Positions 1 through 8,000 of a stretch of DNA of 9,419 nucleotides are shown here, in pieces. The first letter of the stretch is position 1, and the number at the start of each line of letters is the position of its first letter. The DNA comes from Rhodospirillales bacterium (GTDB taxonomy: Bacteria; Pseudomonadota; Alphaproteobacteria; Acetobacterales; Acetobacteraceae): NCBI GenBank assembly GCA_028866445.1, contig JAGWIE010000038.1:1-9419 (forward strand). Direction: 5' to 3'. The notes below the pieces were generated by a model. The model searched no databases, was not told the DNA's origin, and saw only the letters and a list, made by a program, of their open reading frames with translations. Position numbers and translations under genes: made by a program.

Positions 1-640
1 TCGATGTGGCGCCGCTTGATGTGATCCGCGGCATCGCCCATCGCGCGGGCGGTGTTGCCAAACAGTGCCTCTTGCTGCTCGGGGGTCATGGCGCGGAACA
101 GATTGCCCGGTTGTTCCCCGTAATCGTCATCGACGCGATGATCCCAGCGCGCGCCATCGCCATCGACCGGCATTGGCGGTTCCGCAAAGGCGGCTTGGTT
201 GGCCCAGAGATTATCGCTGTTGGGATAATAGGTTTTGGTGCCACCAGGCGGTAGCGCTGCGCGTCGGCATATGAGAACAGCAGTGCCTGCAGCATCTTGT
301 CCGGCGAGAAGCTGATTCCCGGAACAACGTTGGCCGGCGAGAAGGCCGACTGCTCAACCTCGGCGAAGTAATTTTCTTGGTTGCGGTTTAGCTCGAGTTC
401 ACCAACGTCGATCAACGGATACTCGCTTTTCGGCCACACCTTGGTGATATCAAACGGATTATGCCGGTGATGCCTCGCCTGCTCCTCCGTCATCATCTGA
501 ATGAACATTGTCCACTTCGGAAAGTCGCCACACTCGATCGCGGTGAATAGGTCACGGCCGTGGGTCCCCGCGGTCATGATATCGGTATTATTGGCCACCG
601 GCACGCCGGCGGCGGTTGTAAAGTGCCTGTTTTCAGCCAT
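1..640 (-). pseudogene. Monofunctional haem catalase, internally deleted and frameshifted; runs off the left edge
   Basis: This is a remnant of a small-subunit (clade 3-like) haem catalase, the enzyme that splits hydrogen peroxide into water and oxygen. The ATG at 640 is preceded by GGAGAAG (651-645) and begins MAENRHFTTAAGVPVANN, a typical catalase N-terminus. After TAG (codons 23-25) the protein jumps to RDLFTAIECGDFPKW, which in intact family members lies about 210 residues later. The catalytic His and Asn are therefore gone. The frame then reads normal catalase (NPFDITKVWP, ELNRNQENYF, SFSPDKMLQ) to FSYADAQRYRL, codon 132 at about 245. From 242 leftwards the sequence continues in a different frame as GTKTYYPNSDN, FAEPPMPVDGD, WDHRVDDDYGEQPG and MTPEQQEALFGNTARAMGD, the normal C-terminal region. 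About 35-40 residues are missing at this second join. The usual Arg before LFSY is Leu. It is almost certainly inactive. An assembly artefact is the main alternative. Confidence 0.9.
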
Positions 641-799
641 GGTACTTCTCCAGCCTTGAGCGGTGCACGCGCTAATCGTCCGTTGTTGCAATAGGTGCTG
701 GCGCAAAGAACGAGAGCAGTGTCTCGGCAAGAGGATGATCCTTGCGTCAGGCCCGATTGTTGTCGCATCACCTCAGGCTGGCAGCAAACATCACAATCA

Positions 800-828
800 T
801 TGATATCCTGCCAATCTTGGCGGATAAG
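800..828 (+). promoter_or_regulatory. Candidate sigma70-type promoter for the GlxA-type regulator
   Basis: TTGATA (800-805) and GATAAG (823-828) are separated by exactly 17 bases. The first matches the TTGACA consensus at 5 of 6 positions and the second matches TATAAT at 4 of 6. The pair sits about 80 bases before the regulator start, which allows a short leader. A palindrome fills much of the spacer. This is pattern matching by eye; no transcription start is known. Confidence 0.4.
810..821. promoter_or_regulatory. Perfect 12-bp palindrome, possible operator
   Basis: GCCAA-TC-TTGGC is a perfect inverted repeat with 5-bp arms. It lies between the candidate -35 and -10 boxes of the regulator gene. 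That position would suit a repressor or an autoregulatory site. The binding protein is unknown. The regulator encoded just downstream is one possibility, but GlxA/AraC-type proteins often bind direct repeats instead. Confidence 0.35.
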
Positions 829-859
829 CTGCCGTCGGGTCCGCGCGGCCGGTCGTATT

Positions 860-876
860 GATCGCGAGGATCGCGA
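860..876. repeat. Tandem GATCGCGA repeat before the regulator's ribosome binding site
   Basis: GATCGCGA occurs twice (860-867 and 869-876) with one base between. Because TCGCGA is itself palindromic, the pair is both a direct and an inverted repeat (TCGCGA-GGA-TCGCGA). It would lie in the leader of the transcript, 17 bases before the GGGGGAG ribosome binding site at 893-899. AraC-type domains commonly recognise direct repeats, so an autoregulatory site is conceivable. CG-rich 8-mers also arise by chance in DNA of this composition. Confidence 0.35.
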
Positions 877-907
877 AGTGAGTTGAGCGTGTGGGGGAGT
901 TGAAGGG

Positions 908-1924
908 ATGGGCAAGAAAGACGTCGCTTTGATTGTCCATGACGGTGTGCAGGCGCTCGACGTGGCGGGACCGCTCGATGTCTTCGCCGAGGCGAATGCG
1001 CGAATCTCCACTGCGAACAGCTATGATTGCTATCTGATCGCCGCCGAGACTCGGCCGCTGAGGGCCTCGAACGGCATGATGATGATGGCGCATCTCACAT
1101 TCGCGCAGGCGCGCCGGGCCTTTCATACGGTCCTGGTTGCCGGCGGTCCGGCGCTGCCGGACGCCCCCGAGGATGAGGCGATGTCCTCATGGCTGCGGCA
1201 ATGGGGCATTCGCGGGACGCGCTACGGATCGATCTGCACCGGCGCCTTCGCGCTCGGCCGTGCCGGCCTGCTCGACGGCAGGATGGCGACAACACATTGG
1301 CAGAATGCTGGGCAACTCGCCGCCATGTTCCCGGCGTCCCGCATTGAACTGGATCGGATCTACGCCCGCGACGGCGCGTTGGTAACGTCTGCGGGCGTCA
1401 CGGCCGGAATCGATCTCGCGCTCGCGCTGGTGAGCGAGGATTTCGGTGCTGAACTGGCACTAGCCTGCGCCAAGCGGCTGGTGGTGGTGGCGCAGCGTCA
1501 GGGCGGCCAATCGCAGTTCAACCCACTGCTCCAGCCGCGTACGGATCCGGAGACGCCGATCGGTCGCGTGCAAGCCTACATCCTGGAGCACCTTGCCGAG
1601 CCGTTCCCTGTCGAGAGGCTTGCCGAGATCGCGGGAACCAGTCCGCGCAGCATCGCGCGCATATTCGTGAAAGCATTGGGCACGACCCCCCACGAGTACG
1701 TCGAGAGCGTTCGCCTCGATCAAGCTCGCAACTTGCTTGAAGGGACCGACCGGGCGATGAAGACGGTAGCTTTCGATTGCGGCTTCACCACGCCTGAACA
1801 GATGCGGACCGCCTTCCAGCGGCGGCTCGGCATTACGCCAGTGCGCTATCGGGAAAGCTTTCGAGGAAACAAACTGCAGCATAGTACGAGAAGAGTTGGA
1901 ATAAGCGGCAGGTCTGGCGTTTGA
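908..1924 (+). CDS. GlxA family transcriptional regulator (DJ-1/PfpI-like domain plus AraC-type HTH)
   Basis: This is a cytoplasmic transcription regulator of 338 residues, close to the usual 310-340 for the family. Residues 5-175 form a DJ-1/PfpI (class I glutamine amidotransferase-like) domain, with VALIVHDGVQALDVAGPLDVF at the start, the elbow SICTGAFALGRAGLL (Cys110), ATTHW at 127-131 and TSAGVTAGIDLALALV at 160-175. In this family the domain is thought to sense a small molecule rather than catalyse. Residues 233-318 form an AraC/XylS DNA-binding domain with two helix-turn-helix units: VERLAEIAGTSPRSIARIF, then MKTVAFDCGFTTPEQMRTAF and GITPVRYRESF. The ATG at 908 follows GGGGGAG (893-899) at a spacing of 8. 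It is divergent from the broken catalase and convergent with the ABC permease. Family members control varied catabolic and stress genes, and the target here is unknown. An ancestral role in controlling the catalase is possible but speculative. Confidence 0.92.
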   Translation: MGKKDVALIVHDGVQALDVAGPLDVFAEANARISTANSYDCYLIAAETRPLRASNGMMMMAHLTFAQARRAFHTVLVAGGPALPDAPEDEAMSSWLRQWGIRGTRYGSICTGAFALGRAGLLDGRMATTHWQNAGQLAAMFPASRIELDRIYARDGALVTSAGVTAGIDLALALVSEDFGAELALACAKRLVVVAQRQGGQSQFNPLLQPRTDPETPIGRVQAYILEHLAEPFPVERLAEIAGTSPRSIARIFVKALGTTPHEYVESVRLDQARNLLEGTDRAMKTVAFDCGFTTPEQMRTAFQRRLGITPVRYRESFRGNKLQHSTRRVGISGRSGV

Positions 1925-1930
1925 ATGGCC

Positions 1931-1979
1931 GCAAAGCTGCTATTTTTGTGAGGCCTTCGGACGGCAATGACAGCTTTGC
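1931..1979. terminator. 9-bp perfect inverted repeat after the regulator gene, possible transcription end
   Basis: GCAAAGCTG (1931-1939) is repeated exactly in inverted form as CAGCTTTGC (1971-1979), with a 31-base loop. It begins 7 bases after the regulator's stop codon, between two convergent genes, where a bidirectional terminator would be expected. No T-run follows either arm, and the long loop is not typical of an intrinsic terminator. It may act in some other way, or be chance. Confidence 0.3.
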
Positions 1980-2032
1980 TGATCTTCCACTCAACTCAGG
2001 AACGGCAGCTTCCCGAAGGCGCCCGCTCCAAA

Positions 2033-2054
2033 CCCGCCCGTCCGCTCCCGGCCC
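2033..2054 (-). other. G-quadruplex-type motif downstream of the ABC permease
   Basis: Read on the minus strand this stretch is four GGG runs separated by loops of 2, 7 and 1 bases. It fits the usual G3-loop1-7 pattern. It starts 36 bases after the stop of the last gene in the minus-strand cluster and so would lie in the 3' end of that transcript. It could affect termination or RNA stability. The whole stretch 2030-2090 is C-rich on the plus strand, so chance is a fair alternative. Confidence 0.3.
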
Positions 2055-2090
2055 GAAACAACCTTCTAAATCCGCAGCCCACCCAGCCAC

Positions 2091-2834
2091 CTACATATCC
2101 GGTGCCCAGTGCAGCAGTTTTTTCAACACCACATCCACCGCCACCCACAGCAAAATCGTCATACCCGCCAGCAGCACCAATGCCGCGAACATTAAACTCG
2201 TCTGCATCCGCGCATTGGCGTTCAGCATCACATAGCCCAACCCTTCGGATGCCCCGGCCCATTCCCCCAGAATAGCACCGATTGGTGCCACCGCCGCCGC
2301 AATGCGCAGCCCCGCCCCAAAGGCAGGCAGGGCCGCCATAAGCCGCACGCGCACCAGCACGGAAAAATTCGAAGCCCCCATGGTACGGGCAAGGTCCAGC
2401 CAGCCCGGTTCAGTGCGGCGCAGCCCGTCGTAAAACGCGGCGGTGACGGGGAAGAAAATCACCAGCACCGCCATCAGCACTTTCGAGGCAAGGCCGAAGC
2501 CCAGCCACAGCACCAAAAGCGGTGCCAAGGCGAATACTGGCACAGCCTGGCTTAGCAGCAGCAGCGGCAGCAGCCAGCGTTGCAACCCGCGGGAGAACAC
2601 CATGGCCAGCGCCAGCAGCCCGCCGAACAAGGTACCCAGCCCCAGCCCCAGCACAATCTCCACCAGCGTCACCAGCGCGTTCTGGAGCAAAAAGCCGCGC
2701 TGTGCCGCCAGCACTTGCGCCACTTCCCCAGGGCCGGGCAGCAGAAAATCCGGAATGCCCGCAAACCGCGCCACCGCCCACCAGAGGCCGAGCAGGCCAA
2801 GCAACGTCACCAGCGGGCGCAGAACGGTTTTCAT
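2091..2834 (-). CDS. ABC transporter permease of the SsuC/TauC/ThiX type
   Basis: This is the inner-membrane permease subunit of an ABC importer, 247 residues long, the normal size for the SsuC/TauC/ThiX group. About six hydrophobic segments are visible, near residues 7-25, 52-80, 88-112, 117-136, 172-193 and 214-236. The EAA-type loop that docks on the ATPase is clear at 147-170 (DLARTMGASNFSVLVRV, then LMAALP, G at 153). LLPGPGEV near residue 31 matches the LPSP-type motif common in this family. Its ATG overlaps the TGA of the ATPase gene (ATGA, 2834-2831), with GGAGG 10 bases upstream inside that gene, so the two are probably translationally coupled. Substrates in the family include sulfonates, taurine, nitrate and thiamine precursors. 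The partner ATPase leans toward the thiamine/pyrimidine group, but the substrate cannot be fixed. No substrate-binding protein follows; the next 166 bases are non-coding. Confidence 0.88.
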   Translation of the reverse strand: MKTVLRPLVTLLGLLGLWWAVARFAGIPDFLLPGPGEVAQVLAAQRGFLLQNALVTLVEIVLGLGLGTLFGGLLALAMVFSRGLQRWLLPLLLLSQAVPVFALAPLLVLWLGFGLASKVLMAVLVIFFPVTAAFYDGLRRTEPGWLDLARTMGASNFSVLVRVRLMAALPAFGAGLRIAAAVAPIGAILGEWAGASEGLGYVMLNANARMQTSLMFAALVLLAGMTILLWVAVDVVLKKLLHWAPDM

Positions 2835-3577
2835 ACGCCACTCGCCTCCAGCAACGCGCGCAGCAATTCACCCTGCTTGTGCAGCAGCGCCTCGTCATCA
2901 GGCTCGCGCGGTGGGTGGCCCGGCACCGCAATTTCCGGCCCCAGCCGCGCTGGGCGCCCGGCCATCACGTAAAGGCTGTGGCTAAGGCGGCAGGCTTCCA
3001 GCGGGTCATGGGTAATCAGCAGGCAGGTGCGCCCGGCCAGCAGCTTTGCGGCCAGTTCCTGCATCGCGGCGCGGGTTATTGCGTCCAACGCCGAGAAAGG
3101 TTCATCCATCAACACAATGGGGCGGTTTTCATAAAGCGTGCGGGCGAGCGCCACGCGCTGGCGCATCCCGCCGGAAAGCTCTTTCGGCAAAGCCCGCTCC
3201 CGCCCAGCCAGGCCCACCGCCGCCAGCAATGCCAAAGCCCGGGGTTTGTCCGCCCGCTCGCCGCGCAGCTTGCTGCCAATGGTCACGTTTTCCAGCGCCC
3301 GCACCCAAGGGTAGAGCAAATCCTGCTGGCCCATCCAGGCCACGCGCCCGGCCAGCTTCTGGCCATCGCCTGCTTGCACGCCCCCGGCATCCGGCACGGC
3401 AAGCCCCGCTGCAATGCGCAGCAGGCTGGTTTTGCCCACCCCGCTGGCCCCTAGAAGTGCCGTGAACCGCCCGGCTTTTACGGTAAGGTCCAGCCCCTCA
3501 AACAAGGCTTGGCCTTCATAACGCAAAGTCAGCCCGCGCAGTTCAAGGCTTGGGGCGTTTAAGTTGGGCTCGCTCAT
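2831..3577 (-). CDS. ABC transporter ATP-binding protein of the SsuB/TauB/ThiZ type
   Basis: This is the cytoplasmic ATPase that powers the adjoining permease, 248 residues long. All nucleotide-binding motifs are intact: Walker A GASGVGKTS (43-51), Q-loop in WMGQQDLLYPW (Q84/Q85), signature LSGGMRQR (134-141), Walker B IVLMDEP (154-160) followed by a D-loop SALD, and the switch His190 in LLITHD. The wording MGQQDLLYPW with GSKLRGE, and LAGRTCLLITHDPLEA, is reminiscent of ATPases assigned to thiamine-precursor (hydroxymethylpyrimidine) uptake. That is recall of family style, not a database match. The gene starts 21 bases after the stop of the outer membrane channel gene, so it is probably on the same transcript as the efflux pump. 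Its ribosome binding site is poor: GGGCAGG runs directly into the ATG. Translation may rely on coupling with the gene before it. Confidence 0.9.
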   Translation of the reverse strand: MSEPNLNAPSLELRGLTLRYEGQALFEGLDLTVKAGRFTALLGASGVGKTSLLRIAAGLAVPDAGGVQAGDGQKLAGRVAWMGQQDLLYPWVRALENVTIGSKLRGERADKPRALALLAAVGLAGRERALPKELSGGMRQRVALARTLYENRPIVLMDEPFSALDAITRAAMQELAAKLLAGRTCLLITHDPLEACRLSHSLYVMAGRPARLGPEIAVPGHPPREPDDEALLHKQGELLRALLEASGV

Positions 3578-3598
3578 CCTGCCCAGCTATAGGGCGGC

Positions 3599-5026
3599 TC
3601 AGCCTTGTGGGGTAGAGGCTCCGTTTGCCTGCCAGCCACCACCTAACGCCTTGTACAGCGTAATTTCGTTCTGCTGCTGCGCCAGTTGCAGGCTAACCAG
3701 ATTAAGCCGGGCGCTCAGCAGGGAATCCTGCGCCAGCAACACGTTCAGGTAATTATCCACCCCGGCGTTAAAGCGCATCTGCGCCAGCGAATAATAACGC
3801 GTATCCGCCGCCACCAGGTTCTGCTCGGCCTGCACCTGGTCCACATAGGTCTGCCTTGCCACAAGCGCGTCTGACACATCATGGAACGCGGATTGGATGG
3901 TGCCTTCATAATTGGCGATCTGCGCCCGTTTCTCCAGCTTCGCGAGATCCAGATTGGCGAGGTTGGCGCCGCCGCTGAATATAGGCAGGGTGATTTGCGG
4001 CTGGAACAGCCAGGCGGTTGTGCCGCCGCTGAACAAGCTGCTCAGGCTGTTGCTGGCAACACCGCCATTGGCCGTGAGGCTTATGGAGGGGAAGAACGCC
4101 GCCCGCGCGGCGCCGATATTGGCATTGGCCGCCAGCAATTGGTGTTCCGCCGCGCGAATATCCGGCCGTCGCGTTAGCAGATCAGATGGCAGCCCAGCGG
4201 GCACCAGCGGCAAAGGCGGCTCGTTGGCCAACAGGCTCACCGCATCCATTTTCTGCACCAGCGCCACCGGCAGCGGCGCGCCGGCCAGCAGCACCAGCTC
4301 GTCCATGTCCTGCGCGGTCTGGCGCTGGAACTGCGCCACATCGGCCATCGCGGTATCGTAAGTGGTTTCCGCCTGCGCCACGGCGAGCGCGGTGGTAGTG
4401 CCGTTGCTCGCCTCAAGCTGCGTGAGCCGCAGGGAGTGTTGGTCCGCCGCCGCCGTATCCTGCGCGATTTTCAGCGATTCACGGTCCGCCAGCCAAGTGT
4501 AATATTCAGCGGCCATTTGCGCCACCAGCGAGATTCTGGCGCTCAGCATCGTATCCGCATCGCTGAGATAAGTCTGCTGCGCGGTTTGGGCCTGCGAGCG
4601 GATCTTACCGAAGAGATCAAGCTCCCACGAAACGGTCTGCGCGCCCAGGCTGTATTCGTGCGAGGTCATGCCCGCACCGGTCGTGGAAAGCCCGGCGGAG
4701 CTGTGTTGCTCAATCGCCTCGCCATTGGCATCGATGGTGGGGAACAGGCTGGCGCGGTCCACCCGGTATTGCGCCTGGGCCTCCTGCACATTCAACACTG
4801 AAACACGCAAATTGCGGTTATTGGCGATGCTGAGGGCGATGAGGTCCTGCAACGCCGGGTCTTTGAAAAAATCCCGCCAGCCCATATCCGCCGCTGCTAT
4901 GCCGGAGCCACCGGCGGCATAAGGGTATTGCGCCGTTACCGGCAGCGCCGGGCGATGATAATCCGGGATAAAGCTGCACCCTGAGAGCAGCCCAAGCAGC
5001 AAGGCGGAGGCTTTTACATTACGCAT
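3599..5026 (-). CDS. Outer membrane efflux lipoprotein of the OprM/NodT family
   Basis: This is the outer membrane channel of a tripartite efflux pump, 475 residues long, as usual for the OprM/NodT/TolC-like lipoprotein group. A lipoprotein signal peptide ends in LLSGC (Cys17). It is followed by FIPDYHRPALP and DMGWRDFFKDPALQDLI, the typical N-terminus. The two repeated outer membrane efflux domains are visible from about 60-250 and 275-460, with landmarks WELDLFGKIRSQ (134-145), LLTRRPDIRAAEHQL (283-297), ARAAFFPSISLTANGG (307-322) and a C-terminal LYKALGGGW (457-465). The start codon lies within the end of the pump gene (ATGCGTAA, 8-bp overlap). GGGGGG (5040-5035) sits 8 bases before it, which supports this start and suggests translational coupling. 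It should trimerise in the outer membrane and contact the adaptor in the periplasm. Confidence 0.95.
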   Translation of the reverse strand: MRNVKASALLLGLLSGCSFIPDYHRPALPVTAQYPYAAGGSGIAAADMGWRDFFKDPALQDLIALSIANNRNLRVSVLNVQEAQAQYRVDRASLFPTIDANGEAIEQHSSAGLSTTGAGMTSHEYSLGAQTVSWELDLFGKIRSQAQTAQQTYLSDADTMLSARISLVAQMAAEYYTWLADRESLKIAQDTAAADQHSLRLTQLEASNGTTTALAVAQAETTYDTAMADVAQFQRQTAQDMDELVLLAGAPLPVALVQKMDAVSLLANEPPLPLVPAGLPSDLLTRRPDIRAAEHQLLAANANIGAARAAFFPSISLTANGGVASNSLSSLFSGGTTAWLFQPQITLPIFSGGANLANLDLAKLEKRAQIANYEGTIQSAFHDVSDALVARQTYVDQVQAEQNLVAADTRYYSLAQMRFNAGVDNYLNVLLAQDSLLSARLNLVSLQLAQQQNEITLYKALGGGWQANGASTPQG

Positions 5027-8000
5027 GGTTGTTGCCCCCCTGGGATGAAGCTGCTTCCGCCGCCGCGCGCTCGGATTTCCGTTTCACCTTCATAAAACCA
5101 AGCACCGTTACGAAGAACACCGGCACGAAGAAGATCGCGAGGATGGTGGCGGTTACCATGCCACCCACCACCGCCGTGCCGATGGCGGTGCGCGCACCAG
5201 CCCCGGCACCGCTGGCAATAGCGAGCGGGAAGGTACCGAAGATGAAGGCGATGGAGGTCATCAAAATTGGCCGCAACCGTTCCTGCGCCGCATGAAGTGC
5301 CGCCTCTACCAGGCTCTCGCCTTGTTCATAGAAGTTCCGGGCAAATTCCACGATGAGAATAGCGTTCTTCACCGCCAGGCCCATCGTCGTCAGCAGGCCG
5401 ATCTGGAAATACACATCATTGGCGATGCCGCGCAGCAAATTCGCCAGCACCGCGCCGATGATCCCCAGCGGCACCACCAGCATCACCGCCGCCGGGATCG
5501 ACCAGCTTTCATAAAGTGCAGCCAGGCACAGCAGAATGAACACGACAGAGATGGCATAAAGCGCTGTGGTCTGCGACCCCGCAGCAACCTGCTCATAGGA
5601 AAGCCCGGTCCAGCTCATCGTCACACCTTGCGGCATCTGCGCGGCGATTTTTTCAACCTCCTGCATGGCCGCACCGCTGCTCACGCCCGGTGCTGGCTGG
5701 CCTTGAATCTCATACGCTTCGTTGCCGTTGTAAATCTCGACTGATTGCGGGCCGGTGGTCCAATGGCCAGATATGAAGGCGCTGAACGGTACCATGCCGC
5801 CGCTGCTGTTGCGGACATACCATTTGTCCAAATCGTCCGGCTGCATCCGCGCATCCGCCTGGCCTTGAACATACACATCTTTCACGCGCCCGTTGCGGAT
5901 GAACTGATCCACAAATTCAGATGCAAACGCGCCTTGGATGGTGGTGTTGATGTCGGTCATTGAAAGCCCCAGCGCGGAGGCTTTTTCACGGTCGACATCC
6001 AGAACGTATTGCGCCGAATCGCTCAACCCGTTGGGGCGCACCGCCGCCAGCAGCTTGCTCTTGGCGGCAAGTTGCAGAAACTTCGCGCGCGCGGCGCTGA
6101 ACGCCTGGTTGGAAATACTGCCGGAATTCATCAGCTCCAGGTCAAACCCGGTGGCGTTGCCAAGCTCCAGCACCGGCGGCGGCTGCACAATAAACACCTG
6201 GCCGCTGCGGTTACCCATGAAATGCCCCATCACGCGCTGGGCGATGGCCGCCACATTCTGCGAGGCCGCCGTGCGGTCCGCCCAGGGCTTCATCAGCATC
6301 ACCAGAAAGCCCTGGTTCTGCGCGTTACCGGCAAAGCTGAAGCCAGAAGCTGTGTAAATCGACTTTACATTATTGCTTTCGGTCTTGAAGATATACTTAC
6401 GCACTTTGGCGTTCAGCGCCTCTGTCTGCTCGGCGGTGGAACCATTGGGCAGGCTGATCTGCCCAACCAGCAAGCCTTGATCCTCGTTCGGCAAAAACCC
6501 CGTCGGCAGGCGTGTAAACAGAAACACCGTGAGAATGGTGATGCACACAAAGCCCAGCATGGTGAGGCGGTTGCGCCGTGTCAGCCTGCGCACGCCGCCG
6601 AGATACCCGGCGCGCGAGCGGTTGAAGCCACGGTTGAACCAACCGGTAAAGCCGCGCGTGCCCGCACCCTCTTTGGGTGGCTTCAACAGCGAACCGCAAA
6701 GCGAGGGTGTGAAGATCAACGCCGTCAGGATAGAGAGCACCATGGCGGAAACGATGGTGACGGAGAACTGCCGGTAGATAACGCCCGTGGAGCCGCTGAA
6801 GAACGCCATCGGCAAAAACACCGCCGCCAGCACCAGCGCAATGCCCACCAGCGCGCCGGAAATTTCATCCATGGATTGCCGCGCGGCTTCCTTAGGCCGC
6901 AACCCGCGCTCATGCATCAGCCGGTCGACGTTCTCGACCACGACGATGGCATCATCCACCAGCAGGCCCACCGCCAGCACCATGGCCAGCATGGTAAGCG
7001 TATTGATGGAATAGCCGAGTGCCGCCAGCACGCCGAATGTGCCGAGCAATACAATCGGCACCGCGATGGTAGGCACCAAAGTGGCGCGGATGTTCTGCAA
7101 AAATAGCAGCATCACCAGGAACACTAGCGCGATGGCTTCCAACAGGGTCTGCACCACCTCGCGCAGCGAAAGCACAATATAGGGCGCGGTGTCGTACGGA
7201 TAGACGAGCTTCAACCCCGAGGGCAGATGTTGCGTCAGCTTCTTCAGCTCCGCCTTCACGGCCTTTTCGGTATCAAGCTGGTTGGCACCCGGCGTCAGCT
7301 TCAGCCCCATAGCACTCGCGGGCATACCGTTGAACAGGCTGTTCACCGAGTAGCTTTGCGGCCCAAGAACAACCTGCGCCACGTCCTGCAAGCGCACCTG
7401 CGCGCCGCTTGGCAGCACTTTGAGCAGGATATTCTCGAACTGGCTGGGGTCGGTGAACTCGCTCGGCCCGTTGATAATCGCATCCAGCCGCTGGCCTTTC
7501 ACGGCTGGCAGCCCCCCCAACTCGCCCGATGGCACCTGCACGTTCTGCGCCTTTAGCGCGTTCACAACATCCGGCACTGTAAGCCCGTATTTGTACAGCG
7601 CATCCGGGTTCAGCCAGATGCGCATCGCGTATTCGGAACCAAAAAGCTGGTAATCACCCACGCCCGGCACGCGGGTAATCGGATCTTCAAGGTTGGAGGC
7701 AATATAATCGGCGATGTCGAACCGCGTCATGCTGCCATTGGTGGAAACCAGGGCGAAGAACAACATGAAGTTCTTCTCCGCCTTCTTCACGTTAATCCCC
7801 GCCTGAGTCACCTCGGTCGGCAAGTTCGCTTCGGCAAGCTGCAATTTATTCTGCACCTGCACCTGGGCGATATTCGGGTCGGTGCCCTGCTTGAACGTCA
7901 GGGTAATCGTCGCCGAGCCATTGGATTCCGTTGTTGAATCGATATATTCAAGCCCGTCCAGGCCGGACATCTGCTGTAGAATGGGCCGAACGACAGTATC

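Noticed and set aside
641..730. Extension of the catalase start to the ATG at 730
   Set aside because: The extra 30 residues do not resemble catalase, and the ATG at 640 has a strong GGAGAAG ribosome binding site and starts at the family's normal N-terminus.
574..1126. Two overlapping minus-strand open frames across the intergenic region and the start of the regulator
   Set aside because: They are antisense to a clear regulator gene, show no family features and have low-complexity, Arg/Ser/Pro-rich translations typical of GC-rich shadows.
2550..2580. Run of CAG/CGG-like triplets resembling a microsatellite
   Set aside because: It is interrupted and encodes the Leu-rich membrane segment of the permease on the minus strand, so codon use explains it.
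2522..3454. Plus-strand open frame of 310 residues opposite the ABC genes
   Set aside because: It is antisense to two genes with intact motifs. The translation is rich in Ala, Pro, Arg and His with no domain, as expected for a GC-rich mirror frame.
3578..3598. Riboswitch or promoter ahead of the ABC pair, suggested by the thiamine-like flavour of the ATPase
   Set aside because: The gap is only 21 bases, too short for a riboswitch, and shows no promoter-like boxes.
6009..7106. Plus-strand open frame of 365 residues opposite the RND pump
   Set aside because: It lies wholly inside the conserved pump gene on the other strand. The translation is Gln/His/Arg-rich without recognisable features.
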